Shown here piece by piece: positions 37,340 to 45,978 of a stretch of 62,139 nt of DNA. Location of the stretch: the NCBI GenBank assembly GCA_029553375.1, contig JAKPCH010000056.1, forward strand, positions 1 to 62,139, given 5' to 3'. The notes under the pieces are model-generated. The model searched no databases and was not told the DNA's origin. It saw only the letters and a list, made by a program, of their open reading frames with translations. This DNA is from Deltaproteobacteria bacterium (lineage in GTDB: Bacteria > Desulfobacterota > Syntrophia > Syntrophales > UBA8958). Both the position numbers and the translations under genes were made by a program. Position 1 is the stretch's first letter. Each line of letters starts with the position of its first letter.

Positions 37340-37375
37340 TTTCTCTCCGTAAGAACGCTACGTTACGCAGAGAAA
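37340..37375. promoter_or_regulatory. 13-bp inverted repeat in a divergent leader
   Basis: The arms at 37340-37352 and 37363-37375 are complementary at 12 of 13 positions, with a 10-nt centre. The dyad begins 19 bp before the thioesterase ATG and is 67 bp before the TM2 gene ATG. It could be an operator for either gene or an RNA hairpin. On the plus strand it is followed by a run of As, not Ts, so it is not an obvious terminator in that direction. Confidence 0.5.
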
Positions 37376-37442
37376 AAAATCAAGGGCCTTCTTGGGCCCC
37401 CCTGTGTTAAAAGACGACGGAGATCGATCGGGGAGGTGTTAG

Positions 37443-37856
37443 ATGGCCGAAGGCAGAGAGACCCACAGCGTCCTGATGGGATACATCCTGTGGATATTCG
37501 GTTTCACCGGGTCGGAGCGGTTCTACTACGGCAAGCCCGTCTCCGGGACGATCTATTTCTTCACCCTGGGTCTCCTCGGCGTCGGTTGGCTCCTCGATCT
37601 CTTCCTCATCCCCTCCATGGCCCGCCAGGCCGACCGGCGTTTCCACCCGGGCCCCCTCAGCTACAACGTCGCCTGGATCCTCCTGACCTTCCTCGGCCCC
37701 TTGGGGATCCACCGTTTCTACATGGGCAAATGGCTCACCGGCATCCTCTACCTATGCACCGCCGGCCTCCTCGGCCTGGGGTACATCTACGACTTCTGGA
37801 CCCTCAACGACCAGATCGACGCCATCAACGGGGCCGCCGGGAAGGAGGGCCCTTGA
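37443..37856 (+). CDS. Membrane protein with two TM2 domains
   Basis: 137 residues. Two TM2 units are visible: residues about 12-56 (FTGSERFYYGKPVSGTIYFFTLGLLGVGWLLDLF) and about 75-125 (LGIHRFYMGKWLTGILYLCTAGLLGLGYIYDF). Each has two hydrophobic helices with a short turn carrying the GxxRFYxGK motif. The function of bacterial TM2 proteins is unknown. ATG 37443 has GGGGAGG upstream. The stop overlaps the next gene's TTG start, so the two are probably coupled. Confidence 0.85.
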   Translation: MAEGRETHSVLMGYILWIFGFTGSERFYYGKPVSGTIYFFTLGLLGVGWLLDLFLIPSMARQADRRFHPGPLSYNVAWILLTFLGPLGIHRFYMGKWLTGILYLCTAGLLGLGYIYDFWTLNDQIDAINGAAGKEGP

Positions 37857-39331
37857 TCCCTTTTGTCCTCCTGTGGGCGGCGGTATGGGCCGCCGGCGTC
37901 GCCGGGGCGGCGGGGGAGTTGGGGCCCGTCCTGGCCGCCGTGGCGGGGTCCTGCCGGGACTGCCGCCAACTCCTCTACGTTGGGGCGGACGGGGGGGACG
38001 GGACCCGGGGACGCCTCTGGGCCCTGGAACGTCGGGGACAGGGGTGGGAGATCGCCTTCGGGCCCCTGCCGGTGAACCTGGGACGAAACGGGATCGCCCC
38101 CGCCTGGGCGAAGCGGGAGGGGGACGGCCGGACGCCCTCGGGGGTCTATCCCCTCCGGCGGGTCTTCGGGTACGAGGGGCGTCTCGACACCCGCCTGGCC
38201 TATCGCCCCGTGCGGCGTGATCTCATCTGGGTGGACGATCCCCACTCCCCCCAATACAACCGCCCGGTGAGGCGCCGGGAGGCCGACTGCTCTTCCTGGG
38301 AGGAGATGCTCCGGCCCGACGGTCTCTACCGCCACGTCCTGGTGGTGGAGTACAACACCGACCCCGTCGTCAAGGGATGCGGGAGCGCCATCTTTCTCCA
38401 CGTTTGGGAGGGGGAGGGCGTGCCCACGTCGGGGTGTATCGCCCTCGCCGCCTGTGACCTGAAGAAGGTCATCGCCTGGCTCGACCCGGAAAAGGCCCCC
38501 CGCGTCGCCATCGGTTCGCCGGCGGACCTGACGGCGGCCCTGGGGGGGCCGGCCGCGGGACTCCCCCCCGACGTCCCGCCGGCCCTGGCGGCGCGCCTGG
38601 AGAAGTCGGACCGGAAGCTGGCGGAGCTGCGTTCCCCCGCCGGCTTCTTCGCCGTGGCGGCCTCCCTGCCCCGGGACGTCGAGGCGGCCATGGTCGAAAG
38701 AGGGACCTGGCGTCCCTCCTGCCCCGTTCCCCTCTCGGACCTCGCCTACATCGTGACCCGCCACCGGGGTTGGGACGGCCGGGACCGTTACGGCGAGCTC
38801 GTGGTCCATCGCGCCCTGGCGGCCTTCTTCCTCGACGTCCTCGGGGTGATGTACGAGACCCGTTTCCCCGTCAGGAGGATGGAGCTCATCGAGACCTTCG
38901 GGGGCAGCGACGAGGCCTCCATGGCGGCCGACAACACCTCCGCCTTCAACTGCCGGGCCGTGACGGGCCGCAGGGGGGTCTTCTCCAGGCACAGCTACGG
39001 CGTCGCCGTGGATATCAACCCCCGGGAGAACCCCTACCTCAAGGCCCTCGACGTCCGTCCCGACGGGGGGGGAGGTTCCCCGCCGAAGGCGCCGTCGGGC
39101 CTCTCCCCCTCCCGGCGCCGCCTCGTCCTGCCCCCCGACGGCGTCCCCTTCCTCGACCGGGGGGAGAGGAGGGAGGGCATGCTGTGGCCGGGCCACCCCG
39201 TGGTGGAGCGCTTCAAGGCCCTGGGCTTCGCCTGGGGGGGCGACTGGGCCGATCCCGTGGACTACCAGCACTTCGAGTACGACTTCGGGAGGATCTCTAA
39301 GAAGGACCGCCGAGGTCCGGCAGGGAGGTGA
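37853..39331 (+). CDS. Fusion of L,D-transpeptidase-like and M15 peptidase domains
   Basis: 492 residues from TTG 37853 (TTGA overlap with the TM2 gene; GGAGG 4 nt upstream). The N-terminus is a signal peptide of about 20 residues. Residues about 60-220 resemble a YkuD/YafK-type domain: the catalytic region has His183 and TSGC with Ser193 and Cys195. Residues about 330-480 are an M15-type zinc peptidase: SRHSYGVAVDINP supplies His380 and Asp387, and DYQHFEYDF supplies His473. Both active sites look complete. The expected location is periplasmic, acting on peptidoglycan stems. The frame is open far upstream but without homology. The 3' end overlaps the convergent hydrolase by 35 bp. Confidence 0.75.
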   Translation: MIPFVLLWAAVWAAGVAGAAGELGPVLAAVAGSCRDCRQLLYVGADGGDGTRGRLWALERRGQGWEIAFGPLPVNLGRNGIAPAWAKREGDGRTPSGVYPLRRVFGYEGRLDTRLAYRPVRRDLIWVDDPHSPQYNRPVRRREADCSSWEEMLRPDGLYRHVLVVEYNTDPVVKGCGSAIFLHVWEGEGVPTSGCIALAACDLKKVIAWLDPEKAPRVAIGSPADLTAALGGPAAGLPPDVPPALAARLEKSDRKLAELRSPAGFFAVAASLPRDVEAAMVERGTWRPSCPVPLSDLAYIVTRHRGWDGRDRYGELVVHRALAAFFLDVLGVMYETRFPVRRMELIETFGGSDEASMAADNTSAFNCRAVTGRRGVFSRHSYGVAVDINPRENPYLKALDVRPDGGGGSPPKAPSGLSPSRRRLVLPPDGVPFLDRGERREGMLWPGHPVVERFKALGFAWGGDWADPVDYQHFEYDFGRISKKDRRGPAGR

Positions 39332-40139
39332 TGAAAGTCATCACGGCCCCCACGAACCCTTGGGGGTTGTCCGTGTGGACGGGGTGGGCGGCGTCGGGGA
39401 TCTCCACCACCCGGGCCCGGCGGAGGCCGCGGCGCATCTCCTCGGCCTTTTCCAGGGACAGGACCTTGCTCTCCCGCCCCCGGACGATGAGGACGGGACA
39501 GGCGATCTCCCCGAGGCAGGCCTTCAGGTCGTAGCGGTCGAAATGACGAAGGACCTCCGGGTCGTAGCGCAGGCGCCACCGCCCGTCCTCTGACCGTGTC
39601 AGGGCGTGGGCGGCGAGGCGCCTCAGGAGGCCCTCCTCGGCGTGGGGGCTGTTCTTGCGCATCCAGGCGACGTAGTCCTCCGGGTCGTCGTACAGGCGGG
39701 GCAGGTTTTCGTAGAGGTTGGTGAGGTAGCGCTTGTTCCACTCGGGTGGGGTCGCCTCGATATCGGCGTGGACGACGGCCGCCGCCCTCTCGGGGTGGTG
39801 GGCGGCGTAGTCGAGGGAGTGGAGGGCCCCCATGGAGTGGCCGACGAGGATGACCCTCCCCGGGACGGTCTGTTCGATGACCCCCTCCAGATCGGAGACG
39901 TAGTCCCGGCAGGTGTAGGCGGGGGGAACGGCCCAGTCGCTCAGGCCGTGCCCCCGCTGGTCGAGGGCGACGAGGTGGAAGAGGCCCGCGGCGGCGCCGG
40001 CGAAGAGGTCCCAGACGTGGGAATCGTCGCCGATACCGTGGAGGAGAAAGACCGTCGCCCGGCCCGGCTCTCCCCACTGACGGAGATGGAGGCGCCTGCC
40101 GCCGACGGTGACGTACCGGCCGTAAGAGCCGTCTTCCAT
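39297..40139 (-). CDS. Alpha/beta-hydrolase fold protein
   Basis: 280 residues, cytosolic. The family features are the oxyanion HGIGDD motif near 34-39, DQRGHGLSDW near 60-69, the nucleophile elbow GHSMG with Ser102, and a late His in the HPVHTDNP segment. The usual acidic residue after strand 6 is less obvious: RGRES carries Glu. Substrate is unknown. It begins 13 bp after the winged-helix gene, so the two may be co-transcribed. Confidence 0.8.
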   Translation of the reverse strand: MEDGSYGRYVTVGGRRLHLRQWGEPGRATVFLLHGIGDDSHVWDLFAGAAAGLFHLVALDQRGHGLSDWAVPPAYTCRDYVSDLEGVIEQTVPGRVILVGHSMGALHSLDYAAHHPERAAAVVHADIEATPPEWNKRYLTNLYENLPRLYDDPEDYVAWMRKNSPHAEEGLLRRLAAHALTRSEDGRWRLRYDPEVLRHFDRYDLKACLGEIACPVLIVRGRESKVLSLEKAEEMRRGLRRARVVEIPDAAHPVHTDNPQGFVGAVMTFITSLPDLGGPS

Positions 40140-40152
40140 GGGGCCCCGGGGC

Positions 40153-40557
40153 TCAGGCCGGGCGGTACAGGCCCCTTCTCGCCTTCTTGATGAGGCCCCT
40201 CTTCTCCGCCCTGTAGACGATGGTCCTGACCTGGCGCTCCGCGAGACCCGTCATCTCCACGAGGGACTTCGTCGTCACCCCGTCGGGACTCTCCTGGATG
40301 AGGGAGATCACCCTCTGGACGGCCTCGCTCCTGATGACGGGCTCCCCTTCCCGGGCCGGGCGTTCCCTTCTTGCGCGACCCCTCCTCCTTTTCTCCGGGG
40401 CCGGCCTTTTCTCTTCCTCTTCCTCCTCCGCGGCCGCCGCCTCCTCGAAGAGGGTCAATACCTTGGAAAAGTAGGAATTAACGAACTCTTCCGAGCCCTC
40501 GATCTCGATCTCCCCCGTGGACGGATTGAATCTTATGCGTGATTGAAATTTTTCCAT
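40153..40557 (-). CDS. Winged-helix protein with acidic linker, function unknown
   Basis: 134 residues from ATG 40557, preceded by GGGGGAAGGG; the frame continues upstream without support. The N-terminal 35 residues form a likely beta-hairpin/helix unit (IRFNPSTGEIEIEGSEEFV). A low-complexity acidic then basic linker follows (about 38-72). Residues about 76-134 look like a winged helix (GVTTKSLVEMTGLAERQVRTIVYRAEKRGLIKKARRGLY). It is probably DNA- or RNA-binding. It lies downstream of recD but has its own candidate promoter. I do not recognise a named family. Confidence 0.65.
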   Translation of the reverse strand: MEKFQSRIRFNPSTGEIEIEGSEEFVNSYFSKVLTLFEEAAAAEEEEEEKRPAPEKRRRGRARRERPAREGEPVIRSEAVQRVISLIQESPDGVTTKSLVEMTGLAERQVRTIVYRAEKRGLIKKARRGLYRPA

Positions 40558-40590
40558 CGCCCTTCCCCCTGTTTTTGTTGTTTTTTCTCT

Positions 40591-40618
40591 TCCATAGCAG
40601 AAAAAAAACAAAGGTCAA
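40591..40618 (-). promoter_or_regulatory. Candidate promoter of the winged-helix gene
   Basis: On the minus strand TTGACC (40618-40613) and TATGGA (40596-40591) are separated by 16 bp in an A/T-rich gap of 74 bp after recD. It would allow expression apart from recBCD. Confidence 0.45.
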
Positions 40619-40631
40619 ACGATTTTTTGTA

Positions 40632-42452
40632 TCAAAGTGAAGAATCCGTCCGACCCCACAGGGCCTCCCTCAGGCCCGAAGACCGGTCGATCCGCCGCCC
40701 GAGGGCCCTTTGGAACACCTCTTCGCGACCCCAGATGTGACATTTTTCCCTCGCCCGCGTGACGGCCGTGTAGACCAGCTCCCGCGTGAGGATCGGGACG
40801 TCGCGGTCGGGCATGATGAAGAGGACCTCGTCGCATTCCGAGCCCTGGCTCTTGTGGACGGTCGTGGCGAAGGCCGTCTCGTGGGCGGGGAGGCGCAGGG
40901 GCGGGATGCGCCGCAGGGTCCCGTCGGGGGAGGGGAAATAGACGCCCGGCCCCGATCCGTCCGGCCCCTCCAGGGCGATACCCACGTCGCCGTTGAAGAG
41001 GCCCAGGGTGTAATCGTTTTGGGTGATCAGGACGATGCGGCCCGGGTACCACTCGCCCCGGCGGCCCCGCACGAGGCCGTGCCGGAAGAGGAGGGTCTCG
41101 ATGACGACGTTGAGGCGGTACACGCCGTAGGGTCCCTCCCGGGTGACGGCGAGGACGCGGTGGCGGTTGAGGAAGGCCCCGAGGGCCTCGGGGTCCGTGG
41201 AGGCGGGTATCCCCCCGTGGCGGGCCAGGAGCCACTCGCGCAGGGCCGCCGCCAGATCACCCTCGGGCGGGAGATCCCTCCACGACACGGCCCCGGTGGG
41301 GTCGCCCTTGGCCAGGTCGAGGGCCTCTCTTGCCTTCCCCAGGTTTATCAGCCGCCCCAGCTCGCCGATGCCCCCTCCCTCCCGGAAGCGGCGGCTCTTG
41401 GTCAACTCGACGATGCAGTCCCAGACGCCCTCGTCTTCCTTCGTGTCGCCGCCGGGCTCCCGGCCCGTCCCGAGGAGGCATTCCCTCCTGAAGGCGGCGG
41501 AGTAGGACCTCCGGGCGCCGATGTTGCAGATGTCCCCCAGGACGGAACCGGCCTCGACGGAGGCGAGCTGATCCTTGTCGCCCAAGAGGATGAGGCGGGC
41601 CCCCGGTCCCAGGGCGTCGAGGAGGCGGCTGAAGAGGGCCAGATCCACCATGGAGGCCTCGTCGACGACGACGATGGTGTGGGGGAGGGGATTGGCCCGG
41701 TGAAAACGGAAGGAGCACCCCCCGCGCCCGGCCCCGAGGAGGCGGTGGATGGTGACGGCCCCTTCGGGCATGGCCCTCTCGAAGACCTCGACGGGGACGG
41801 TGGACGGCCGGAACCCCTTCACGACCTCCTGGAGGCGGACGGAGGCCTTCCCCGTCGGGGCCGCCAGGGCCACCCTCTGTCCCGGGGGCGCGAGGCCGAT
41901 CAGGACCTCCAGGATCCCGGCGGCCGTCGTCGTCTTGCCCGTCCCCGGACCCCCCGTGACGACGACGAGGCGCCGGCGGGCGGCGGCGAAGGCGGCGATG
42001 CGCCGCTCCCCGTCGGGGAAGACGGTCCCGATAAGCCCCTTCAACCCCTCTGATCCGAGGCGCCCGGTCCCGTCCAGGGCCATGGCCAGGAGCCCCTCGG
42101 CGACCTTCCTCTCGTAGTCCCAGTAACGCCGCAGGTAGAGACGCCAGCCGTCGAGGCACAGGGGTCTCTTCTCGCCGGGGGCCCCGACGACGGGGCTGGC
42201 GGCGAGGGCCCGGCGCCAGGCGTCGGCGGAGGGGAGGGGGAGGGCCGGTAAATGGCGGACGCCCCCTTCGGCCCACTGGCGCAGGTCGATGCAGACGTGA
42301 CCCTCGGCCCGGGACCGGCTGACGAGGGCGGCGGCGAGTCCCGGGAGGATCCCCCCTTCCGGGTCCCGGGCGGCCACGAAGCGGGCGAAGTGATAGTCGA
42401 GATCGGAGATCACGCCCCCCCGGAGGAGGTCGTCGAAGATCTCAGAGGTCAT
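40632..42452 (-). CDS. recD: Exodeoxyribonuclease V alpha subunit RecD
   Basis: 5'-3' helicase subunit of RecBCD, 606 residues, close to the E. coli length. SF1 helicase motifs are clear: Walker A GGPGTGKTTT near 167-176, motif II VVDEASMVD near 267-275, GDKDQLASVEAG near 291-302 and the C-terminal TTVHKSQGSE motif near 538-547. Its start overlaps the recB stop by 11 bp. Order in the transcript is recC, recB, recD. Confidence 0.93.
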   Translation of the reverse strand: MTSEIFDDLLRGGVISDLDYHFARFVAARDPEGGILPGLAAALVSRSRAEGHVCIDLRQWAEGGVRHLPALPLPSADAWRRALAASPVVGAPGEKRPLCLDGWRLYLRRYWDYERKVAEGLLAMALDGTGRLGSEGLKGLIGTVFPDGERRIAAFAAARRRLVVVTGGPGTGKTTTAAGILEVLIGLAPPGQRVALAAPTGKASVRLQEVVKGFRPSTVPVEVFERAMPEGAVTIHRLLGAGRGGCSFRFHRANPLPHTIVVVDEASMVDLALFSRLLDALGPGARLILLGDKDQLASVEAGSVLGDICNIGARRSYSAAFRRECLLGTGREPGGDTKEDEGVWDCIVELTKSRRFREGGGIGELGRLINLGKAREALDLAKGDPTGAVSWRDLPPEGDLAAALREWLLARHGGIPASTDPEALGAFLNRHRVLAVTREGPYGVYRLNVVIETLLFRHGLVRGRRGEWYPGRIVLITQNDYTLGLFNGDVGIALEGPDGSGPGVYFPSPDGTLRRIPPLRLPAHETAFATTVHKSQGSECDEVLFIMPDRDVPILTRELVYTAVTRAREKCHIWGREEVFQRALGRRIDRSSGLREALWGRTDSSL

Positions 42453-45400
42453 GACGGAGGAACCTCTCTTCCAGCTCGCGGATCTCCCCCCGCCCCGGCC
42501 GGCGGGTGAAGATGCCGTGGCCCGGCAGGCCGGGGTCGAGGCCCCGGATGAACACCCAGAACACGGCGCCGAAGTGCCGGTCGTAGTCGTAGTCCCTCAG
42601 GCGCCGGGCGAGGTAACGGTGGAGGGCCAGGGTGTAGATGAGGTACTGGAGGGTGTAACCCTCGGCCTCCATGTACCCCTCGAGGTTCTCCGGGGCGTAG
42701 TCGGAGGCGGAGAAACCGAGGAAGTTCGTCTTCCAGTCGAGGATGAAGAAACGACCCTCGTGGCGGAAGACCAGGTCGATGTAGCCTTTCATGAAACCCT
42801 CGGAGGGGGGGAAGGCCGGCCGGGGCAGGCCCCGGGCGAGGAAGAAATCCGTCAGCCCCTCGGGGGTCAAAAGGCCCGTGGGGAAGAGAAAGGCCATCTC
42901 CCTCACCGTTTCCTCCCGCGGCACCTCCTCGAGGCGGAAGGTCCGGCCGCCGGCCGTCAGGGGCGCCGCGGCGGCGCGGCGGACGCAGTCGCGCACCGCC
43001 GGCAGCCAGAGGGCGTCGAAACCGTGCCGACGGAGTTTTCCGGCGATCATCCCCTCCGTCGCCTCCTCCCGCACCGCCGGGAAATCCGTCTCCTGGAGGA
43101 CGTCGTGGATCAGGTTGCCCGTCCTGGCCCCCCGGGGCAGGGTGAGGGGCGAGGGGGTCCCGCCCGGGATCGTCTCCCCGTGGGGGACCGCCTCGTCCCC
43201 CTCGGGGGTCTCCGGCGGCGGGGCGTCGTCCCCCGTCCCGACGGCGGGGGAGACGAGGGAGGAGAAGCTGCTCAGGGCCCTCCTTTCGTCCAGGCGGCGC
43301 GGGAAGGTGAGGCACGCCAGATCCCTCTCCTCCCCCGCCGTGCCGGGGGCGGCCGCCGGGGGGGGCGCAGGGGGCGGCGTCTCGACGACGATGGTCCCCT
43401 GCGCCGCCGCGGCGAGCCTCAGGAGGTCTTCTTGGACGATCTCGTCCGTCAGCTCCTCGGGGACGGACCCGTCGTCCCGGCCGTGGAGGAGATAGGCCAC
43501 GGCCGAGGCCTTTGCCTTGGGGAAGGGCCCCCAGGCGACGTAGGCGCGGTGACGGGCCCGGGTCACGGCGACGTAGAAGAGGCGCACCGCCTCGGCCAGG
43601 GACTCCCTCGCGGCGGCCTCCCGGTCCGCCTCGGGGGTTTCGGCGAGGACGAGGGTGGGGCGCCAGGCGTTATCGGGATCGTGGTACAGGAAGGGCCCGC
43701 CGCGGTCGTCGAAGGTCGTCCAGGCGAAGGGGCAGAAGACGACGGGGTACTCGAGGCCCTTGCTCTTGTGGACCGTGACGATGCGCACGGCCCGGGCGTC
43801 GCTCTCGAGGCGGAGCTCTTTCTCCTCGCCCCCTTCCGCCTCCCCCCGGCGGGCCGCGGCGAGCCACTTGATGAGGCCCCTCATCCCCAGGGCGTATTCC
43901 CGTTCCCGGGAGTGGAGGGCCTCCATCAGGTGGAGGGTGTTGGTGAGGCGCCGCTCGCCGTCGGGGTAGGCAAGGAGTCTCTCCCTCACCCCCTCGCCGT
44001 CGAGGAGGCGTCGGAACATGACGAGGAAGCCCCGGCGGGCCCAGAGGTCTTGGTAGGAGAAGAAACGCTGTCGGACCTCGTCTTCGCCGGCCTCCGGCGC
44101 CGCGGGGTCGAAACCCATCAGGGCCGTCGCCCGGGCCGCCCGGAACCTCCTCCCGTCCGACGGTTCGGCGACGCCCCTGAGGAGCCGCTCCATCTCCTGG
44201 GCCTCCTTCGTCTCGAAGAGGTTCCCCGTGCTGTGGAGGATGGCCGGCACCTTCGCCTCCCGCAGGGCCCCCTGGACGAGGCGGGCCTCCCGGTTCGTCC
44301 TGACGAGGACGGCTATGTCCCCCGCCGTGAGGGGCTCACCCCCGATCAGGACCTCCCCGGCCCTCCCCCGGGCGACGAGGCCGGCGATCTCCCGGGCCGT
44401 GTCCCGGGCGACGAGGTCCGCCGCCTTCTCCTTGTTGCCGGCGGCCAGGTGACCCTCGAGGAGGGCCTTGGTGTAGTGCCAAATCACGAGGGGAGGCACG
44501 CGCCTCCCGCCGACGGTCAGGCAGGCCCGTTTCTCCTCGGCGGCCGGTTTGGTGGCGGCGAAGGGGATCTCGTCGAGGAGGAAGGGCCTCCCCCTCAGGG
44601 AGAACAGGTGGTTGACGGCCGCCACGAGGCCCCCCTCGGACCGCCAGTTCGTCTCGAGGGTGTAGCGGGCCGTGCAGTCCCGGGCGGCCTTGAGATAGGC
44701 GAAGATGTCGGCCCCCCGGAAACCGTAGATCGCCTGCTTGGCGTCCCCGATGAGGAAGAGGGGGACCTTCCCCCCGCCGAAGATCGCCTCGAAGATGGCG
44801 TACTGGAGGGGGTCCGTGTCCTGGAATTCGTCGATGAGGGCGGCCCCGTAACGCCCCCGGAGCTTGGCGGCGAGGTCGTCCCCCCGGACACCCCGGAGGG
44901 CGTCGTGGAGATTCGTCACGAGGTCGTCGAAACCCAGGAGCCCCTCCTGTTCCTTGCGCCTCTTGAGCTCCTCGCCGCCGAGGGTCACGAGGTCCCGCTT
45001 GACCTTGACGGCCCATCCCGCCACGGCTGCCTCGAGGTCCCCCGCGGCGGCTATGAGGCGGCCGCAGGCCGCGAAGAAGGGGTGGGCGAGGGGGGCGCGG
45101 CCCTTCTTGACGGCCGTCTTGAGGTATTCATCGGAGAGCTTGGCCACTTCTCCCGGGACGGGGAGGGGCGGACCCGCCAGGTAGTCCTCCAGGGCCGTCA
45201 GGAGGGCCTCGGGGTCTCTGATCCGGTTTCTGGCGATGCTGTCGCTGAAAAGGAGGGCGCGTATCCCGTCGCCGTCCCGGCGCCATTGATCCTCAACGTC
45301 CCGGAGGGCCCGGCGGAAGGCCTCCAGGGGCCCCGCGAGATCCCCGGCGGGGGTCCGGGGGAGGACGACGAGGGCGGGGTCGTAGAGACGCCCCTTTAAG

Positions 45401-45978
45401 ATCCCCTCGAGGGTCTCGACGGTCAGATCCTTCTTCAGGGCCCAGGAGGCCGCCTCCAGGGGGGCGTCGTAGAAGGTCCGGCGCCAGAAATCCCGGACGA
45501 CCTCGCCCCGGAGTTGTCCGTCGTCCGTCATCATCCGGTTTTCGAAGAGGCCGCCGCTGTCGAAGGCGTGTTCCATCAGGACCCGGGCGCAGAAACCGTG
45601 GATGGTGTAGATGGGGGCCTCGTCGAAATTCCGCACGGCCGCCGTCAGGAGGTCGACGGCCTCCCCAGGCCGGGGGTGGTTCGACGCCAGGGCCCTCAAG
45701 AACGGGTCTTCCACCCGGCGGCCGCCGAAGGCGGCGAGGGCCGCCCTCAACTGGCGGCGGACGCGGTCCCGCAGCTCCGCCGTGGCCGCCACGGTGAAGG
45801 TCACCACGAGGATCCGGGAGACGGGGAGGCGGGCCTCGAGGAGGAGGCGGAGGAAGAGGCCCGTGATGGCGTAGGTCTTCCCCGTCCCGGCGCTGGCCTC
45901 GATGAGGGTCGGGCCCGCCAGGGGGCAGGAGAGGGGGTCGAAGAGGTCCGTTTTCATGCCTTCGTTTCTACTCTCCAT
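42442..45978 (-). CDS. recB: Exodeoxyribonuclease V beta subunit RecB
   Basis: Helicase-nuclease subunit of RecBCD for double-strand-break repair. It is 1178 residues, nearly the E. coli length. The Walker A SAGTGKTYAI is near residue 29, and UvrD-type motifs run through the first 900 residues. The nuclease domain near the C-terminus has ILDWKTN, the catalytic Asp-Lys motif. The start may be ATG 45978 or the ATG at 45957, which has a closer purine-rich site. The first overlaps the recC stop by 11 bp. Confidence 0.94.
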   Translation of the reverse strand: MESRNEGMKTDLFDPLSCPLAGPTLIEASAGTGKTYAITGLFLRLLLEARLPVSRILVVTFTVAATAELRDRVRRQLRAALAAFGGRRVEDPFLRALASNHPRPGEAVDLLTAAVRNFDEAPIYTIHGFCARVLMEHAFDSGGLFENRMMTDDGQLRGEVVRDFWRRTFYDAPLEAASWALKKDLTVETLEGILKGRLYDPALVVLPRTPAGDLAGPLEAFRRALRDVEDQWRRDGDGIRALLFSDSIARNRIRDPEALLTALEDYLAGPPLPVPGEVAKLSDEYLKTAVKKGRAPLAHPFFAACGRLIAAAGDLEAAVAGWAVKVKRDLVTLGGEELKRRKEQEGLLGFDDLVTNLHDALRGVRGDDLAAKLRGRYGAALIDEFQDTDPLQYAIFEAIFGGGKVPLFLIGDAKQAIYGFRGADIFAYLKAARDCTARYTLETNWRSEGGLVAAVNHLFSLRGRPFLLDEIPFAATKPAAEEKRACLTVGGRRVPPLVIWHYTKALLEGHLAAGNKEKAADLVARDTAREIAGLVARGRAGEVLIGGEPLTAGDIAVLVRTNREARLVQGALREAKVPAILHSTGNLFETKEAQEMERLLRGVAEPSDGRRFRAARATALMGFDPAAPEAGEDEVRQRFFSYQDLWARRGFLVMFRRLLDGEGVRERLLAYPDGERRLTNTLHLMEALHSREREYALGMRGLIKWLAAARRGEAEGGEEKELRLESDARAVRIVTVHKSKGLEYPVVFCPFAWTTFDDRGGPFLYHDPDNAWRPTLVLAETPEADREAAARESLAEAVRLFYVAVTRARHRAYVAWGPFPKAKASAVAYLLHGRDDGSVPEELTDEIVQEDLLRLAAAAQGTIVVETPPPAPPPAAAPGTAGEERDLACLTFPRRLDERRALSSFSSLVSPAVGTGDDAPPPETPEGDEAVPHGETIPGGTPSPLTLPRGARTGNLIHDVLQETDFPAVREEATEGMIAGKLRRHGFDALWLPAVRDCVRRAAAAPLTAGGRTFRLEEVPREETVREMAFLFPTGLLTPEGLTDFFLARGLPRPAFPPSEGFMKGYIDLVFRHEGRFFILDWKTNFLGFSASDYAPENLEGYMEAEGYTLQYLIYTLALHRYLARRLRDYDYDRHFGAVFWVFIRGLDPGLPGHGIFTRRPGRGEIRELEERFLRHDL

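Noticed and set aside
36869-37852. Upstream extension of the transpeptidase fusion across the thioesterase and TM2 genes
   Set aside because: It runs through two real genes in other frames; the signal peptide and ribosome site support TTG 37853.
42451-45399. 982-codon open frame antisense to recB
   Set aside because: G+C-driven shadow of recB, with low-complexity product and no domains.
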